From: an uncultured Verrucomicrobiota bacterium
GTDB lineage: Bacteria; Verrucomicrobiota; Kiritimatiellia; RFP12; UBA1067
Direction: 5' to 3'
Assembly (NCBI GenBank): GCA_945947925.1
Contig: CAMEZU010000001.1
Location: 1-29,220 of the forward strand
Length of the DNA: 29,220 nucleotides
A program made the translations under genes and the position numbers. This document shows, in pieces, positions 1-8,067 of this stretch; position 1 is the stretch's first letter; every line of letters starts with the position of its first letter. Below the pieces are notes generated by a model. That model was not told the origin of the DNA and searched no databases. It worked only from the letters and a program-made list of their open reading frames with translations.

Positions 1-3000
1 TGGTTGTCGAGGGCCGTGAAGCGGTAGAACTTCAGCTCCACCGGCTTCGGGAAGCGGATTTCCTGCGGCTTCGCGTTGTTCTGGAGGGTGCCCTTCACCG
101 GTGCGGACCACGTCTTGCCGTCGAGCGACGTCTCGATCGTCAGGTTCCTGATCCGTCCGTTCGGCCCCTTCTGGCGTCCCGTGAAGCGAAGCCCCTTCAG
201 CGTCTCCTTCTTCTCGAGCTCCACCACAATCGCGTGCGGGAAGTTGCCCATCGTCACCCCGTACTGCGAATGCCAGATCGTCCCGAGGTCCCCGTCGATG
301 AGATGCTCCGGATCGCCCTCGCCTGGCTCGCGGCTCGAGCAGGTGACGATCTTCGCCCCCTTCGTTGCCGTCCGGCCCGGCAGCTCGGGCAGCGTCACCT
401 CGCGCGCCGCAAGCGGCGTGAGCTGCGTCTCGTCGAGCTGCAGCACGACGTCGAGGTCGTAGTCCCGGTCGGTGCGGATCATGTCCCGCTCGATCGGCTG
501 GGGACCGCAGCTCGCGCCGCCCAATCCGCGCGTCGCGGCGTAAAGGCCCACATGCGTCTTTGTCGACGGCGCGAGATCCTCCGGATGCACCGCCGCAAGA
601 AGCTCCGCCGGCGTATACGGATTCACCGAGAACGCGAACGGCTTGCCGAGCGTGCGGATCGTGAGGCCCGCCAGCGACAGGCCGTAGGTGTCCTCATGAT
701 CGCCGCTCAGTTCGTTGCGGCAGTACGGGAAGTAGAAGTTCTTTACGTTCTTCTTCCACTGACCGAGGAACGCGCCCGACCTGCGGTCCACGTAGTTCTC
801 CCACGGACCGCGTCCGAACCAGTCGACGCGATGGTCCGCGCCCTTTAGGACGCACGAGAAGCCGACGCGCGAGAGCTCGAGCCGCGGACCGTACGCACGG
901 ATCTTCGCCGTCGCCCGGATCGCCCCGTCTCCGCCGATCGTCCAACGGATCGCCGTCTTGAAGCCGAGCTTCTGCGTCGGCGCGCAATCGGCAATGGAGA
1001 CCTCCGCATTGTTGAAGCCGTTGACACGCTTCCCCTTCGGGAACGTCCAGTCGGTGACCACCGTGAACGACGCCTCCGCGCCTTCCGTCTTCACCGGCGA
1101 AATCGCCTCGACCTTGCCAACGGGGTCCATCAGTCCCCACGCCGCCCACTGCTCGGCGATGTGGATTGCAAACGAACTCTCGTTCGCGGACGGCGCACGG
1201 TAGAGGTCGAGCGTCATCGGCTTCTCGAGGAGGTTCCCCGCCTTCGGATCGCGCACGATGGACGAGATGAGGCCCGTGGCCTTGGAGAAGGTCACCGATC
1301 CGCCCGGCGTCCGCACCACAATCGCATCTGAGGATTCATCCACCTGCGGACCGCGGATGCGGGCCCTGCGCATGTCCGCGAGGTGCTGACGCGCCGGCTC
1401 CGGGAAGTCGATCTGATCGGTTGCAATCACTTCACGGGTCTTGCCGAACCACTGATGGAACGCGAAGCGAAGCGAGTAGAGACCGGGCTTCTTCATGGCC
1501 GCGACGACCTCGTCGGGGAGCGGCAGCACGCGCGAAGTCTGCGGGCCGATCTCACCGAGCTCCAACCGCCCCTTCTTCACCTGCATGCCGTCACGCAGCA
1601 GATACCACTCGAGCACGACGGAGTCGCTGCCGACAAAGTAGTTCTTGTTCCGGACACGCACGCCGATCCGTGACTTCGTCTGATCCTGCTTGTCAATCTC
1701 CGTCTCGAGCGAGGCCGTCCAGTTCTGGTAGACGTGCTTGATCTCCCAGTAGCCCGGCTCAAGCGTGCGATCGGAGAGGACGCAGCCGTTCATGCAGAAG
1801 AATCCGTCGTTCGGCTTGTCCCCGAAGTCCCCGCCGAAGGCGATGATGCGATCCGCTCCACCTTCACCTCTTTTCTCCACCTTCTTATAAAGGCCCTGGT
1901 CCACCCAGTCCCAGATCGTCGCGCCAAGGATGACGTCGGACGATTCGATCGCGTCCTGGTAGTCCTTGAGGTTGCCCATCGCATTGCCCATGTTGTGGGC
2001 GTATTCGGAGATGTAGAACGGTTTCTTCGACTTCTTCTGCGCGGCCTTGTCCCAGGTCCAGGGAACGGCGGGATACTGGCAGCCGTCCATGTCCGCGACG
2101 GACCAGTCGCGCTCGTAGTGGATCGGACGGACCGGATCAAGTGCCTTGATCGCGGCGTTCGCGGCGCGGAAGTTCTCGCCCGGACCTGCCTCGTTGCCGA
2201 GGGACCAGATCACGACGGACGGATGGTTGTAGTTGCGGATCACCATCGAGCGGTTGCGATCCACCGTCGCCTTCTTCCAGCTCGGCTGATGCGAGAGCGA
2301 CTGTGCGCCATAGCCGTAGCCGTGCGACTCGACGTTCGCCTCGTCGACGAGGTAGATGCCGTGGATGTCGCAGAGATAGTACCAGTAGTCGTCCTGGGGA
2401 TAGTGCGCGTTCCGGACGCAGTTGCAGTTCGCCGCCTTGAGCTGCTTCACGTCCTGCTCCTGGCGCGCCTTGGGGACGTAGTGTCCGTACAGCGGGTCCG
2501 TCTCATGCCGGTTCGCGCCCTTGAGCTTGATCTTCTGTCCGTTGAGATAATACCGCGTCACCCCGCTCGGCTCGGTGCGCATCTCGGAGACGCGGAAACC
2601 GTAGACGGTGGAGACGAATTCCTTGCCGTTGCCGATCACCACCGTGTAGCACGTCGGCGACTCCGCGCTCCAGGGCTTGATGTTGGGGAGATTGAGGTGG
2701 AGAGATGAGTTGGAGGTGGAGTGGGAGTGGGAGGTGGACAGCGGAAGGGTGAAGTTTTCCTTTTTGACGAGCTCTCCGGCGGACGAATAGACAGCGACCG
2801 TCCACTCTCCACCTCCACCTGTTTTCTCCACCTCAACCTCCAACCTCCACTCGCCCTCGAACTTGTCCTTCACCGTCGGCTTCGCGTTGAGGCGGAAGTT
2901 GACGATGCGGTCCTTGGGACGCGAGAGGAGCCAGGTGCGGCGGAAGATGCCGGAGAGGCGGAACATGTCCTGGTCCTCCAGGTAGCTGCCGTCCGAGTAG

Positions 3001-3662
3001 CGGTAGACCTCGAGTGCGACGGTGTTCTTTCCGTCCTTGAGGAACTTCGTCACGTTGAATTCCGCGGGCGAGCGGCTGTCCTTCGAGAAGCCGACGTAGG
3101 CGCCGTTGACCCAGAGGTAGAAGAAGGAATCGACACCGTCAAACTTGAGAAAGACATCGCCCTTCGCAAGCCAGTCCTTCGGCAGGTCGAAGTCGCGCCG
3201 GTAGGAGCCGACGGGATTGCGCGCCGCGTAGTTGGTGAAGTGCTTCGGCGGATCGAGCATCACCTTGGACCCGCCGGGCGCGTCCTTCTGGAACGGATAC
3301 GGCACGTTCGTGTAAAGCGCCGTGCCCCAGCCCTTGCCGCCGTTTCCCGCGCCCATCGCCTGCCAGGAGCAGGGCACGGCGATCGACGGCCATTTCGAGA
3401 CGTCGTAGGACGGCTTGTAGAAGTCGACGGGACGCGAGGACGGGTCCTTCGCCCAGTTGAATTTCCAGGCGGTGTCGGAATCGAGCGAGACGGTCCGTAC
3501 GGAGGCTTCGGGCAGCACGCCCAGCGCCGCCTCCTCGGTCTCGAACGACGAGAACGCCGCCCGCGTCGGCTCCTTACCCAGCGAAAGGTTCTGGTTGTCC
3601 TGCCACTCGTTCCCCGTCGGCGCAGCCACGGCCAGCAATGTCGATAGAATCAGGATGCTCAT
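1..3662 (-). CDS. lacZ: LacZ-type GH2 beta-galactosidase, C-terminus cut by the window edge
   Basis: Hydrolyses terminal beta-galactosides; probably exported. At least 1220 residues are present and the reading frame is open to the window edge. A short hydrophobic N-terminus (MSILILSTLLAVAAP) resembles a signal peptide. GH2 sugar-binding and Ig-like domains fill roughly residues 50-370, then the TIM barrel. The acid/base Glu is E491 in LGNEAGPG and the nucleophile is E553 in ISEYAHNMGN, both classic LacZ motifs. A beta-galactosidase small-chain domain follows, and the last ~130 visible residues look like an F5/8-type C (discoidin/CBM32) domain. Three low-complexity patches (near residues 270-288, 306-323 and 592-601) interrupt otherwise normal sequence without breaking the frame. 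The start is the ATG at 3662, which sits 10 nt after a TGATAGAAT promoter box with no Shine-Dalgarno, so the mRNA is probably leaderless. LacZ family membership is very secure; the natural substrate is not known. Confidence 0.95.
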   Translation of the reverse strand, partial: MSILILSTLLAVAAPTGNEWQDNQNLSLGKEPTRAAFSSFETEEAALGVLPEASVRTVSLDSDTAWKFNWAKDPSSRPVDFYKPSYDVSKWPSIAVPCSWQAMGAGNGGKGWGTALYTNVPYPFQKDAPGGSKVMLDPPKHFTNYAARNPVGSYRRDFDLPKDWLAKGDVFLKFDGVDSFFYLWVNGAYVGFSKDSRSPAEFNVTKFLKDGKNTVALEVYRYSDGSYLEDQDMFRLSGIFRRTWLLSRPKDRIVNFRLNAKPTVKDKFEGEWRLEVEVEKTGGGGEWTVAVYSSAGELVKKENFTLPLSTSHSHSTSNSSLHLNLPNIKPWSAESPTCYTVVIGNGKEFVSTVYGFRVSEMRTEPSGVTRYYLNGQKIKLKGANRHETDPLYGHYVPKARQEQDVKQLKAANCNCVRNAHYPQDDYWYYLCDIHGIYLVDEANVESHGYGYGAQSLSHQPSWKKATVDRNRSMVIRNYNHPSVVIWSLGNEAGPGENFRAANAAIKALDPVRPIHYERDWSVADMDGCQYPAVPWTWDKAAQKKSKKPFYISEYAHNMGNAMGNLKDYQDAIESSDVILGATIWDWVDQGLYKKVEKRGEGGADRIIAFGGDFGDKPNDGFFCMNGCVLSDRTLEPGYWEIKHVYQNWTASLETEIDKQDQTKSRIGVRVRNKNYFVGSDSVVLEWYLLRDGMQVKKGRLELGEIGPQTSRVLPLPDEVVAAMKKPGLYSLRFAFHQWFGKTREVIATDQIDFPEPARQHLADMRRARIRGPQVDESSDAIVVRTPGGSVTFSKATGLISSIVRDPKAGNLLEKPMTLDLYRAPSANESSFAIHIAEQWAAWGLMDPVGKVEAISPVKTEGAEASFTVVTDWTFPKGKRVNGFNNAEVSIADCAPTQKLGFKTAIRWTIGGDGAIRATAKIRAYGPRLELSRVGFSCVLKGADHRVDWFGRGPWENYVDRRSGAFLGQWKKNVKNFYFPYCRNELSGDHEDTYGLSLAGLTIRTLGKPFAFSVNPYTPAELLAAVHPEDLAPSTKTHVGLYAATRGLGGASCGPQPIERDMIRTDRDYDLDVVLQLDETQLTPLAAREVTLPELPGRTATKGAKIVTCSSREPGEGDPEHLIDGDLGTIWHSQYGVTMGNFPHAIVVELEKKETLKGLRFTGRQKGPNGRIRNLTIETSLDGKTWSAPVKGTLQNNAKPQEIRFPKPVELKFYRFTALDN
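2693..2853. repeat. Two opposed GGTGGAG-type low-complexity patches inside lacZ
   Basis: Plus-strand 2693-2745 is rich in GGTGGAG/GGAGTGGGAG; 2798-2853 is its opposite orientation (CCACCTC, TCCAACC). Both stay in frame and encode a Ser/His/Asn-rich and a Val/Glu/Gly-rich stretch. Their base use differs sharply from flanking lacZ sequence. Opposed copies could pair in the mRNA. Confidence 0.65.
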
Positions 3663-3672
3663 AGGTCTTTAG

Positions 3673-3681
3673 ATTCTATCA
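3673..3681 (-). promoter_or_regulatory. Extended -10 promoter of lacZ
   Basis: TGATAGAAT reads on the minus strand, ending 10 nt before the lacZ ATG. Transcription starting about 7 nt downstream would leave only a few bases of leader. No convincing -35 is visible. The assignment rests on the same box recurring before several other genes in the window. Confidence 0.6.
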
Positions 3682-3764
3682 AAAGGAGCGCAGAAAAGAA
3701 AGTGAACGGAGTACCGATTACATCCGGTCGATTAAGACCGACCGACCCAACCTCGCCGCCATAG

Positions 3765-4064
3765 TCCCTGACGCGGAAATCCCTGCCACCGCCGGAGTTC
3801 TCCGTGGTTCACGGCGAATTCAAGGTTGTGTTCCGCAACCGCCGCCCAGAGGACGATGTCGTGTTCGACAGGCGCAAAGCCGAAGAGACGCTCCTATCGT
3901 TCTGCCGGACACCGCGCTCCCGCGAGGAACTGTCAGCATTCACGGGCCGTACACAGTCCTACACCATGCACTACCTTGTTCGCCCCCTTGTTGCCGCCGG
4001 CAAACTAGCCATGACGAACCCCGCCATGCCGAAGGATCCAACACAGCGATTCATTCGCGTATAG
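3765..4064 (+). pseudogene. C-terminal remnant of an AlbA/AAA_4-type (RecG-like) regulator
   Basis: The frame is open from just after a TAG at 3762 and could start only at a GTG at 3804. The translation contains LPPPEFSVVHGEFKVVFRNR and then a winged-helix region beginning EETLLSFCRTPRSREEL, ending QRFIRV. This matches the C-terminal end of ATP-binding transcriptional regulators that carry an N-terminal Schlafen/AlbA_2 domain and a GHKL-like (AAA_4/HATPase_c_4) domain, whose full length is usually 400-550 residues. About 100 residues remain; the N-terminal domains and a promoter are absent. The PPPEF motif lies upstream of any possible start codon, which argues for decay rather than a small intact gene. 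It lies convergent to the GH36 gene and divergent from lacZ. The 100 bases between 3663 and 3764 hold only the lacZ promoter and an inverted repeat (CGGTC-N6-GACCG at 3726-3741). Confidence 0.7.
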
Positions 4065-4121
4065 TACCCCCTTCGCCCCCCGCCAATCTCAAAACACAGG
4101 GGTGAAAATCAGAGATGCGCC

Positions 4122-5780
4122 TCAAAGAGGACTCCTGACCCAGATAAAGTCGAGCTTGTCGGGGATGCTAACCAGCAGGCTTCCGGCGCGCCTTTCGGCG
4201 GACCCTCGCGGCGAAAGGACTTCCACGGGGACGGAATCTGACTTGCAGGCCCCGTCGCACGAAACGCCGTACGGTGTCAGGTCGAGAAGGTACTTGTCGG
4301 AGGCGTTGAGCTCGCGGAAGAGGAGGACGTCCAGACTCTCTTCGCCCTGCACGACGAAGCCCGTCCAGGAGACGCCGTCGGGCTTCGCGCCGACCGGATG
4401 GACGACGCCCGCGTGCAGACGGTCGCGATGCCTCTTCCAGGTCGCGACGAACGGCGCAAGCTTCGCCTTCGTCTCGGGGGCGAGGCCGCTCGCCTCGAAC
4501 CAGCCGAGGGGACTGCCGAGCATCACGGACGCGAACACGCTCTCGACCGGCCAGTTCGACGGCGCGAGCGGATCGTTCGCGTAGAGATCGGCGTGGCGAA
4601 GCGGATTCAGGATCTCCATCCGAAGCCGCACGGGATCGACCACGTCGCAGAGCGCCCAGAACTGGCGGAGCGTCTGGTGCGGCCAGTACTTGTGCCAGTC
4701 GGTGTAACGGTTCTCGACGAAGACGGGACCGATCTCGGGAAGGCCGAAATACCCCGGACGCCGCTCGGCCGTCACGTCCAGGTCGAAGACGACGCGGTTC
4801 GAGGAACCCTTCAGCACCTTGTCAAAGAGCGCCGCCTGGTTCTGCAGCGACTGGGGACTCCGTGTCTTGAGCGAATCGATCTTGAAATAGTTGATGCCGA
4901 GCGTGCGGTGATAGTCAAGGAGGAGGTCCGCGTCGCGCTCCCAGTTCGCCGCGTCGTGCGAGGAGTCGGGACCGAACCAGAGGCCGAGTCCCATCCCCTT
5001 CGCCGCGGCCGCCGCGACGAGGGGCTTGAGTCCGTTCGGGAAGCGGACGGGATCGGGCTTCCAGAAGTCGGGATCGCTCGCCCAGTAGCCGTCCCACACG
5101 CCCTTGCCCTTCGCTGCGGACGAGTTGGCCGTGCGGCCCTTCTGCCACCCGTCGTCAATCTGCACGACGTCAACGCCGAGTTCCGCAGCGGCGGCGATTT
5201 CCTTCAGCATGAACGGTTCGCACAGCCGCGCGTCGCGGTTGCGGTCCCCCCAGGTGTTGGACAGGAAAAGCCCGTCGCGTCCCGGGACAAACGGACGCAG
5301 CTCGCGCTGCGCCTTCATCAGCGCCGCCCGGCGTCCGGTCTCGCCGCCGGCGTACGCAATCGTCAGCGTGCGGCAGTCGCGCGCGATGACCTCGACGCCT
5401 TCGACTGAACCGGGCTTCACCTTGAAGTCGGGTCCGTCCCAGTTCCGCGAACCGGGGAGCGGCGCGAGGCGCAGGTAGACCGTGCCCGCGCCCGTCACGA
5501 CATCCTGCACGTCAACGACATTGCCCGTCAGGTCAAAACCGCCCGTTCCCGGCAGAAGCAGCCACGCACGCTTCTGCACGAGCTCCCCGACCCCGTCGGT
5601 CTGATCGCGCAACTCCCAGGCCGTCACCTTGAGATGCTGTTGAGAAGTGGCGCGAGGTGTCGGACACGCCGCGCCAGTATCTGACGGAGGATCGACCTCA
5701 AGGCCCGTCGAAGCGCCAAAGGCGACCGGGGCCAGCAACAGGCCGAGAAGGCCCAGTGAACAGGCGCAGGACGTCTTCAT
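4122..5780 (-). CDS. Secreted GH36-type alpha-galactosidase
   Basis: Predicted to release alpha-linked galactose outside the cytoplasm. It has 552 residues. The first ~23 residues (MKTSCACSLGLLGLLLAPV) form a signal peptide. The barrel carries VVQIDDGWQKG, FPNGLKPLV, GLGLWFGP and NYFKIDSLKTR; D302 in KIDS is the expected nucleophile. The acid/base is less clear (candidates lie in FDLDVTAERRPGYF or NRYTDW), so the subfamily is uncertain, and a GH27/GH31-like clan-D relative is possible. The ATG at 5780 overlaps the GH3 stop (TGATG), which implies translational coupling; a GTG one codon upstream is an alternative start. Downstream it runs towards the decayed regulator fragment. Confidence 0.85.
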   Translation of the reverse strand: MKTSCACSLGLLGLLLAPVAFGASTGLEVDPPSDTGAACPTPRATSQQHLKVTAWELRDQTDGVGELVQKRAWLLLPGTGGFDLTGNVVDVQDVVTGAGTVYLRLAPLPGSRNWDGPDFKVKPGSVEGVEVIARDCRTLTIAYAGGETGRRAALMKAQRELRPFVPGRDGLFLSNTWGDRNRDARLCEPFMLKEIAAAAELGVDVVQIDDGWQKGRTANSSAAKGKGVWDGYWASDPDFWKPDPVRFPNGLKPLVAAAAAKGMGLGLWFGPDSSHDAANWERDADLLLDYHRTLGINYFKIDSLKTRSPQSLQNQAALFDKVLKGSSNRVVFDLDVTAERRPGYFGLPEIGPVFVENRYTDWHKYWPHQTLRQFWALCDVVDPVRLRMEILNPLRHADLYANDPLAPSNWPVESVFASVMLGSPLGWFEASGLAPETKAKLAPFVATWKRHRDRLHAGVVHPVGAKPDGVSWTGFVVQGEESLDVLLFRELNASDKYLLDLTPYGVSCDGACKSDSVPVEVLSPRGSAERRAGSLLVSIPDKLDFIWVRSPL

Positions 5781-7972
5781 CACAGGCGGAATTCGAGGGT
5801 CTTGCCCGAGGCGGAGTCGCGGGTGATCCAGGCGCGCATCGGGCCGGCCGCCGGCACGAGCCTGTCCTTCGACCAGTAGCCGAGCTGCGCGACCGGGACC
5901 TCGATCGTCACGTGCTTCGTCTCGCCCGGCGCGAGGGCGACCTTCTGCCAGCCGCGGAGCTCGCGGATCGGACGCGACTCGACGCCGACCATCTGGCGCG
6001 TGTAGGCCTGCACGGTCTCGACGCCCGCGACCTTGCCCGTGTTCGTCACGTCGCAGGAAAGGACGACCTTCCTCTGATTACCTTCACCTTCTACCTTGAC
6101 CAGCTCGTTCGCATAGGCGAACGTCGCATAGCCGAGGCCGTAGCCGAACGGATAGAGCGCCTGGTGGGGACCGTCGCGATAGCACGAGCAGTACGGCGCG
6201 CTCACGTCCGAGGGACGCCCCGTCCGCAGGCGGTTGTAGTACAGCGGCAGCTGGCCGACCGACACCGGGAACTCGGTCGTGAGTCGGCCCTCGGGATTGA
6301 CCTTACCCGTGAGGACGTCGGCAATCGCGCCGCCGCCGCTCGTGCCTGGACACCACGCCTCGAGAATCGCGTCCGCCTTCTCCGCCAGTTCGGGAATCGC
6401 GAGGGGGCGTCCGTTGATCAGCACCGCAACGAGCGGCTTCTTCGTCCGCTTGAGGACGTTAAGCGCCTCGAGCTGCACCTTCGGCAGCGTGATGTCGAGG
6501 ACGCTCCAGCCTTCGCCGGAATCGGTGCCCTTCTGTCCGAAGAGCGCCACGACGACATCGGCCTCTTTCGCGGCCGCCTTGAGCGCCTTCGCATCGGCGC
6601 GCCCCTTCTGCCAGTCGTAGCCCGGCGTGTAGGTGAACGTGACGCCGGCGCCGCGCAGGCCCTCGGGCAGCGTCATCTCGAACTTGTTCTCAATGTAGGC
6701 GGACCACGTGCCGGAAATGCTGACGCAGTCCTCGGCACCCGGACCGACCAGCGCGACCTTCACGCCTGGCTTGAGCGGCAGCGCATCCTTCTCGTTTTTC
6801 AGGAGGACGCAACACTTCGCCGCGATCGCGCGCGCCTGGCGGGCATGCGCCGCGAGGTCGATCTGCGCCTTCAGCTTCGCCTCGTCGATGTAGGGGTTCT
6901 CCCAGAGGCCGAGCGCGTTCTTCACCTGAAGGATGTTGCGGACGCTCCGGTCGACCTGCGCCATCGGCACCTTGCCGTCCTTGACGAGCTGCACGAGCTC
7001 CTTGCGGTAGAGGCCCGCCATCATGTCCTGGTCCATACCGGCGTCCATCGCCAGTTCGACGAGGCCCGCATGCGTCTCGGCCATGCCGTGATGGTCAAGC
7101 TCGCATTCCGAGACGCCGCACCAGTCGGAGATCGTGAAGCCCTTGAACGCGAGGTGATCGCGGAGGATGTCGGTGAGGAGCCACTTGTTGACGCTGCAGG
7201 GAACGCCGTTCAGGGTGTTGAACGCCGGCATCACCGTGAGCGCGCCCGCCTCGACGCCGGCCTTGAACGGCGGCAGGTAGACGTTGCGGAAGGTCGACTC
7301 GCTCATCTCGACCGTGTTGTAGTCGCGTCCCGCCTCCGCGCCGCCGTAGGCCGCGAAGTGCTTGAGGCACGAGGCGACGGGCAGCGCGCCCGCCTTGGAC
7401 TGAATGCCCTTCACCATCGCCGCGCCCATCCGGCCGCCGAGGTACGGATCCTGTCCCGGGCCCTCGGCGATGCGTCCCCAACGCGGATCGCGGCACATGT
7501 CCACCATCGGCGTGAACGTCCAGTTGCAGCCCTTCGCCGGCGACTCGACCGCGATAAGGCGTCCGCAGTCCTGCCACGTCTTCTCGTCCCACGCGCACGA
7601 AAGCGCCAGCGGAATCGGCGCCTGGGTCATCACGCCGTGGATCATGTCATGCCCGACCATGAGCGGGATCTTGACCCGCGCCTCGTTCATCGCGATGCGC
7701 TGGAAGGCGTTGAAGTTGGTGACGCCGCACGCGCCGATGAGCGAGCCGACCTCGCCCTTGCGCACCATCTCGGCGACGTCCGCCGGCAGCGCGACGCCCG
7801 TTGCGTCCTGACTGAGCGGACCACCCTCCTTGCCGGCCGAGCCGAGCTGCACGAGCTGACCGACCTTCTCCTCAAGCGTCATCTCGCCGATGAGCTTCTC
7901 GATCTCCGCATCCGTAATCGCCATCGCCGCCCCGCACGTCGCGAGCGCAGCCGCACAAACCATCTTCTTCAT
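5780..7972 (-). CDS. bglX: Secreted GH3 beta-glucosidase/beta-glycosidase
   Basis: Exo-acting beta-glycosidase of family 3, 730 residues, with a signal peptide (MKKMVCAAALATCGAAMA). The N-terminal barrel contains KHFAAYG and the nucleophile D283 in FTISDWCGV. The alpha/beta sandwich carries SGEGWS, with E487 as the likely acid/base, and ends in a fibronectin type III-like domain (LAPGETKHVTIEV). The domain order matches BglX. The ATG at 7972 is chosen over one at 7987 because GGGAG lies 8 nt upstream and the signal peptide then starts correctly. Its stop overlaps the GH36 start. A short degenerate G-rich repeat encodes VKVEGEGN near residues 622-633. The 95 bp upstream to the GH2 stop hold the Shine-Dalgarno and only a weak -10 (TAAACT), so it may also be read through from the GH50-GH2 pair. 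Substrate could be glucose, xylose or another beta-linked sugar. Confidence 0.92.
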   Translation of the reverse strand: MKKMVCAAALATCGAAMAITDAEIEKLIGEMTLEEKVGQLVQLGSAGKEGGPLSQDATGVALPADVAEMVRKGEVGSLIGACGVTNFNAFQRIAMNEARVKIPLMVGHDMIHGVMTQAPIPLALSCAWDEKTWQDCGRLIAVESPAKGCNWTFTPMVDMCRDPRWGRIAEGPGQDPYLGGRMGAAMVKGIQSKAGALPVASCLKHFAAYGGAEAGRDYNTVEMSESTFRNVYLPPFKAGVEAGALTVMPAFNTLNGVPCSVNKWLLTDILRDHLAFKGFTISDWCGVSECELDHHGMAETHAGLVELAMDAGMDQDMMAGLYRKELVQLVKDGKVPMAQVDRSVRNILQVKNALGLWENPYIDEAKLKAQIDLAAHARQARAIAAKCCVLLKNEKDALPLKPGVKVALVGPGAEDCVSISGTWSAYIENKFEMTLPEGLRGAGVTFTYTPGYDWQKGRADAKALKAAAKEADVVVALFGQKGTDSGEGWSVLDITLPKVQLEALNVLKRTKKPLVAVLINGRPLAIPELAEKADAILEAWCPGTSGGGAIADVLTGKVNPEGRLTTEFPVSVGQLPLYYNRLRTGRPSDVSAPYCSCYRDGPHQALYPFGYGLGYATFAYANELVKVEGEGNQRKVVLSCDVTNTGKVAGVETVQAYTRQMVGVESRPIRELRGWQKVALAPGETKHVTIEVPVAQLGYWSKDRLVPAAGPMRAWITRDSASGKTLEFRL

Positions 7973-8067
7973 GTACACTTCTCCCATCCAACTGGTGATG
8001 CTAGTTTACAACCTTACAAGTCTATCATGACAAGGACCCGAGGGCAATACAGAAATGCATGTCGCAA

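Noticed and set aside
2693..2853. CRISPR array or minisatellite
   Set aside because: Units are degenerate, 6-7 bases, with no spacers of constant length, and lie inside a coding frame.
1..3662. lacZ as a pseudogene because of low-complexity patches
   Set aside because: The frame is unbroken and both catalytic motifs are intact.
3804..4064. Small intact gene of 86 residues from GTG
   Set aside because: Family-matching sequence (LPPPEF) continues upstream of the GTG to a stop codon, and the N-terminal domains are missing.
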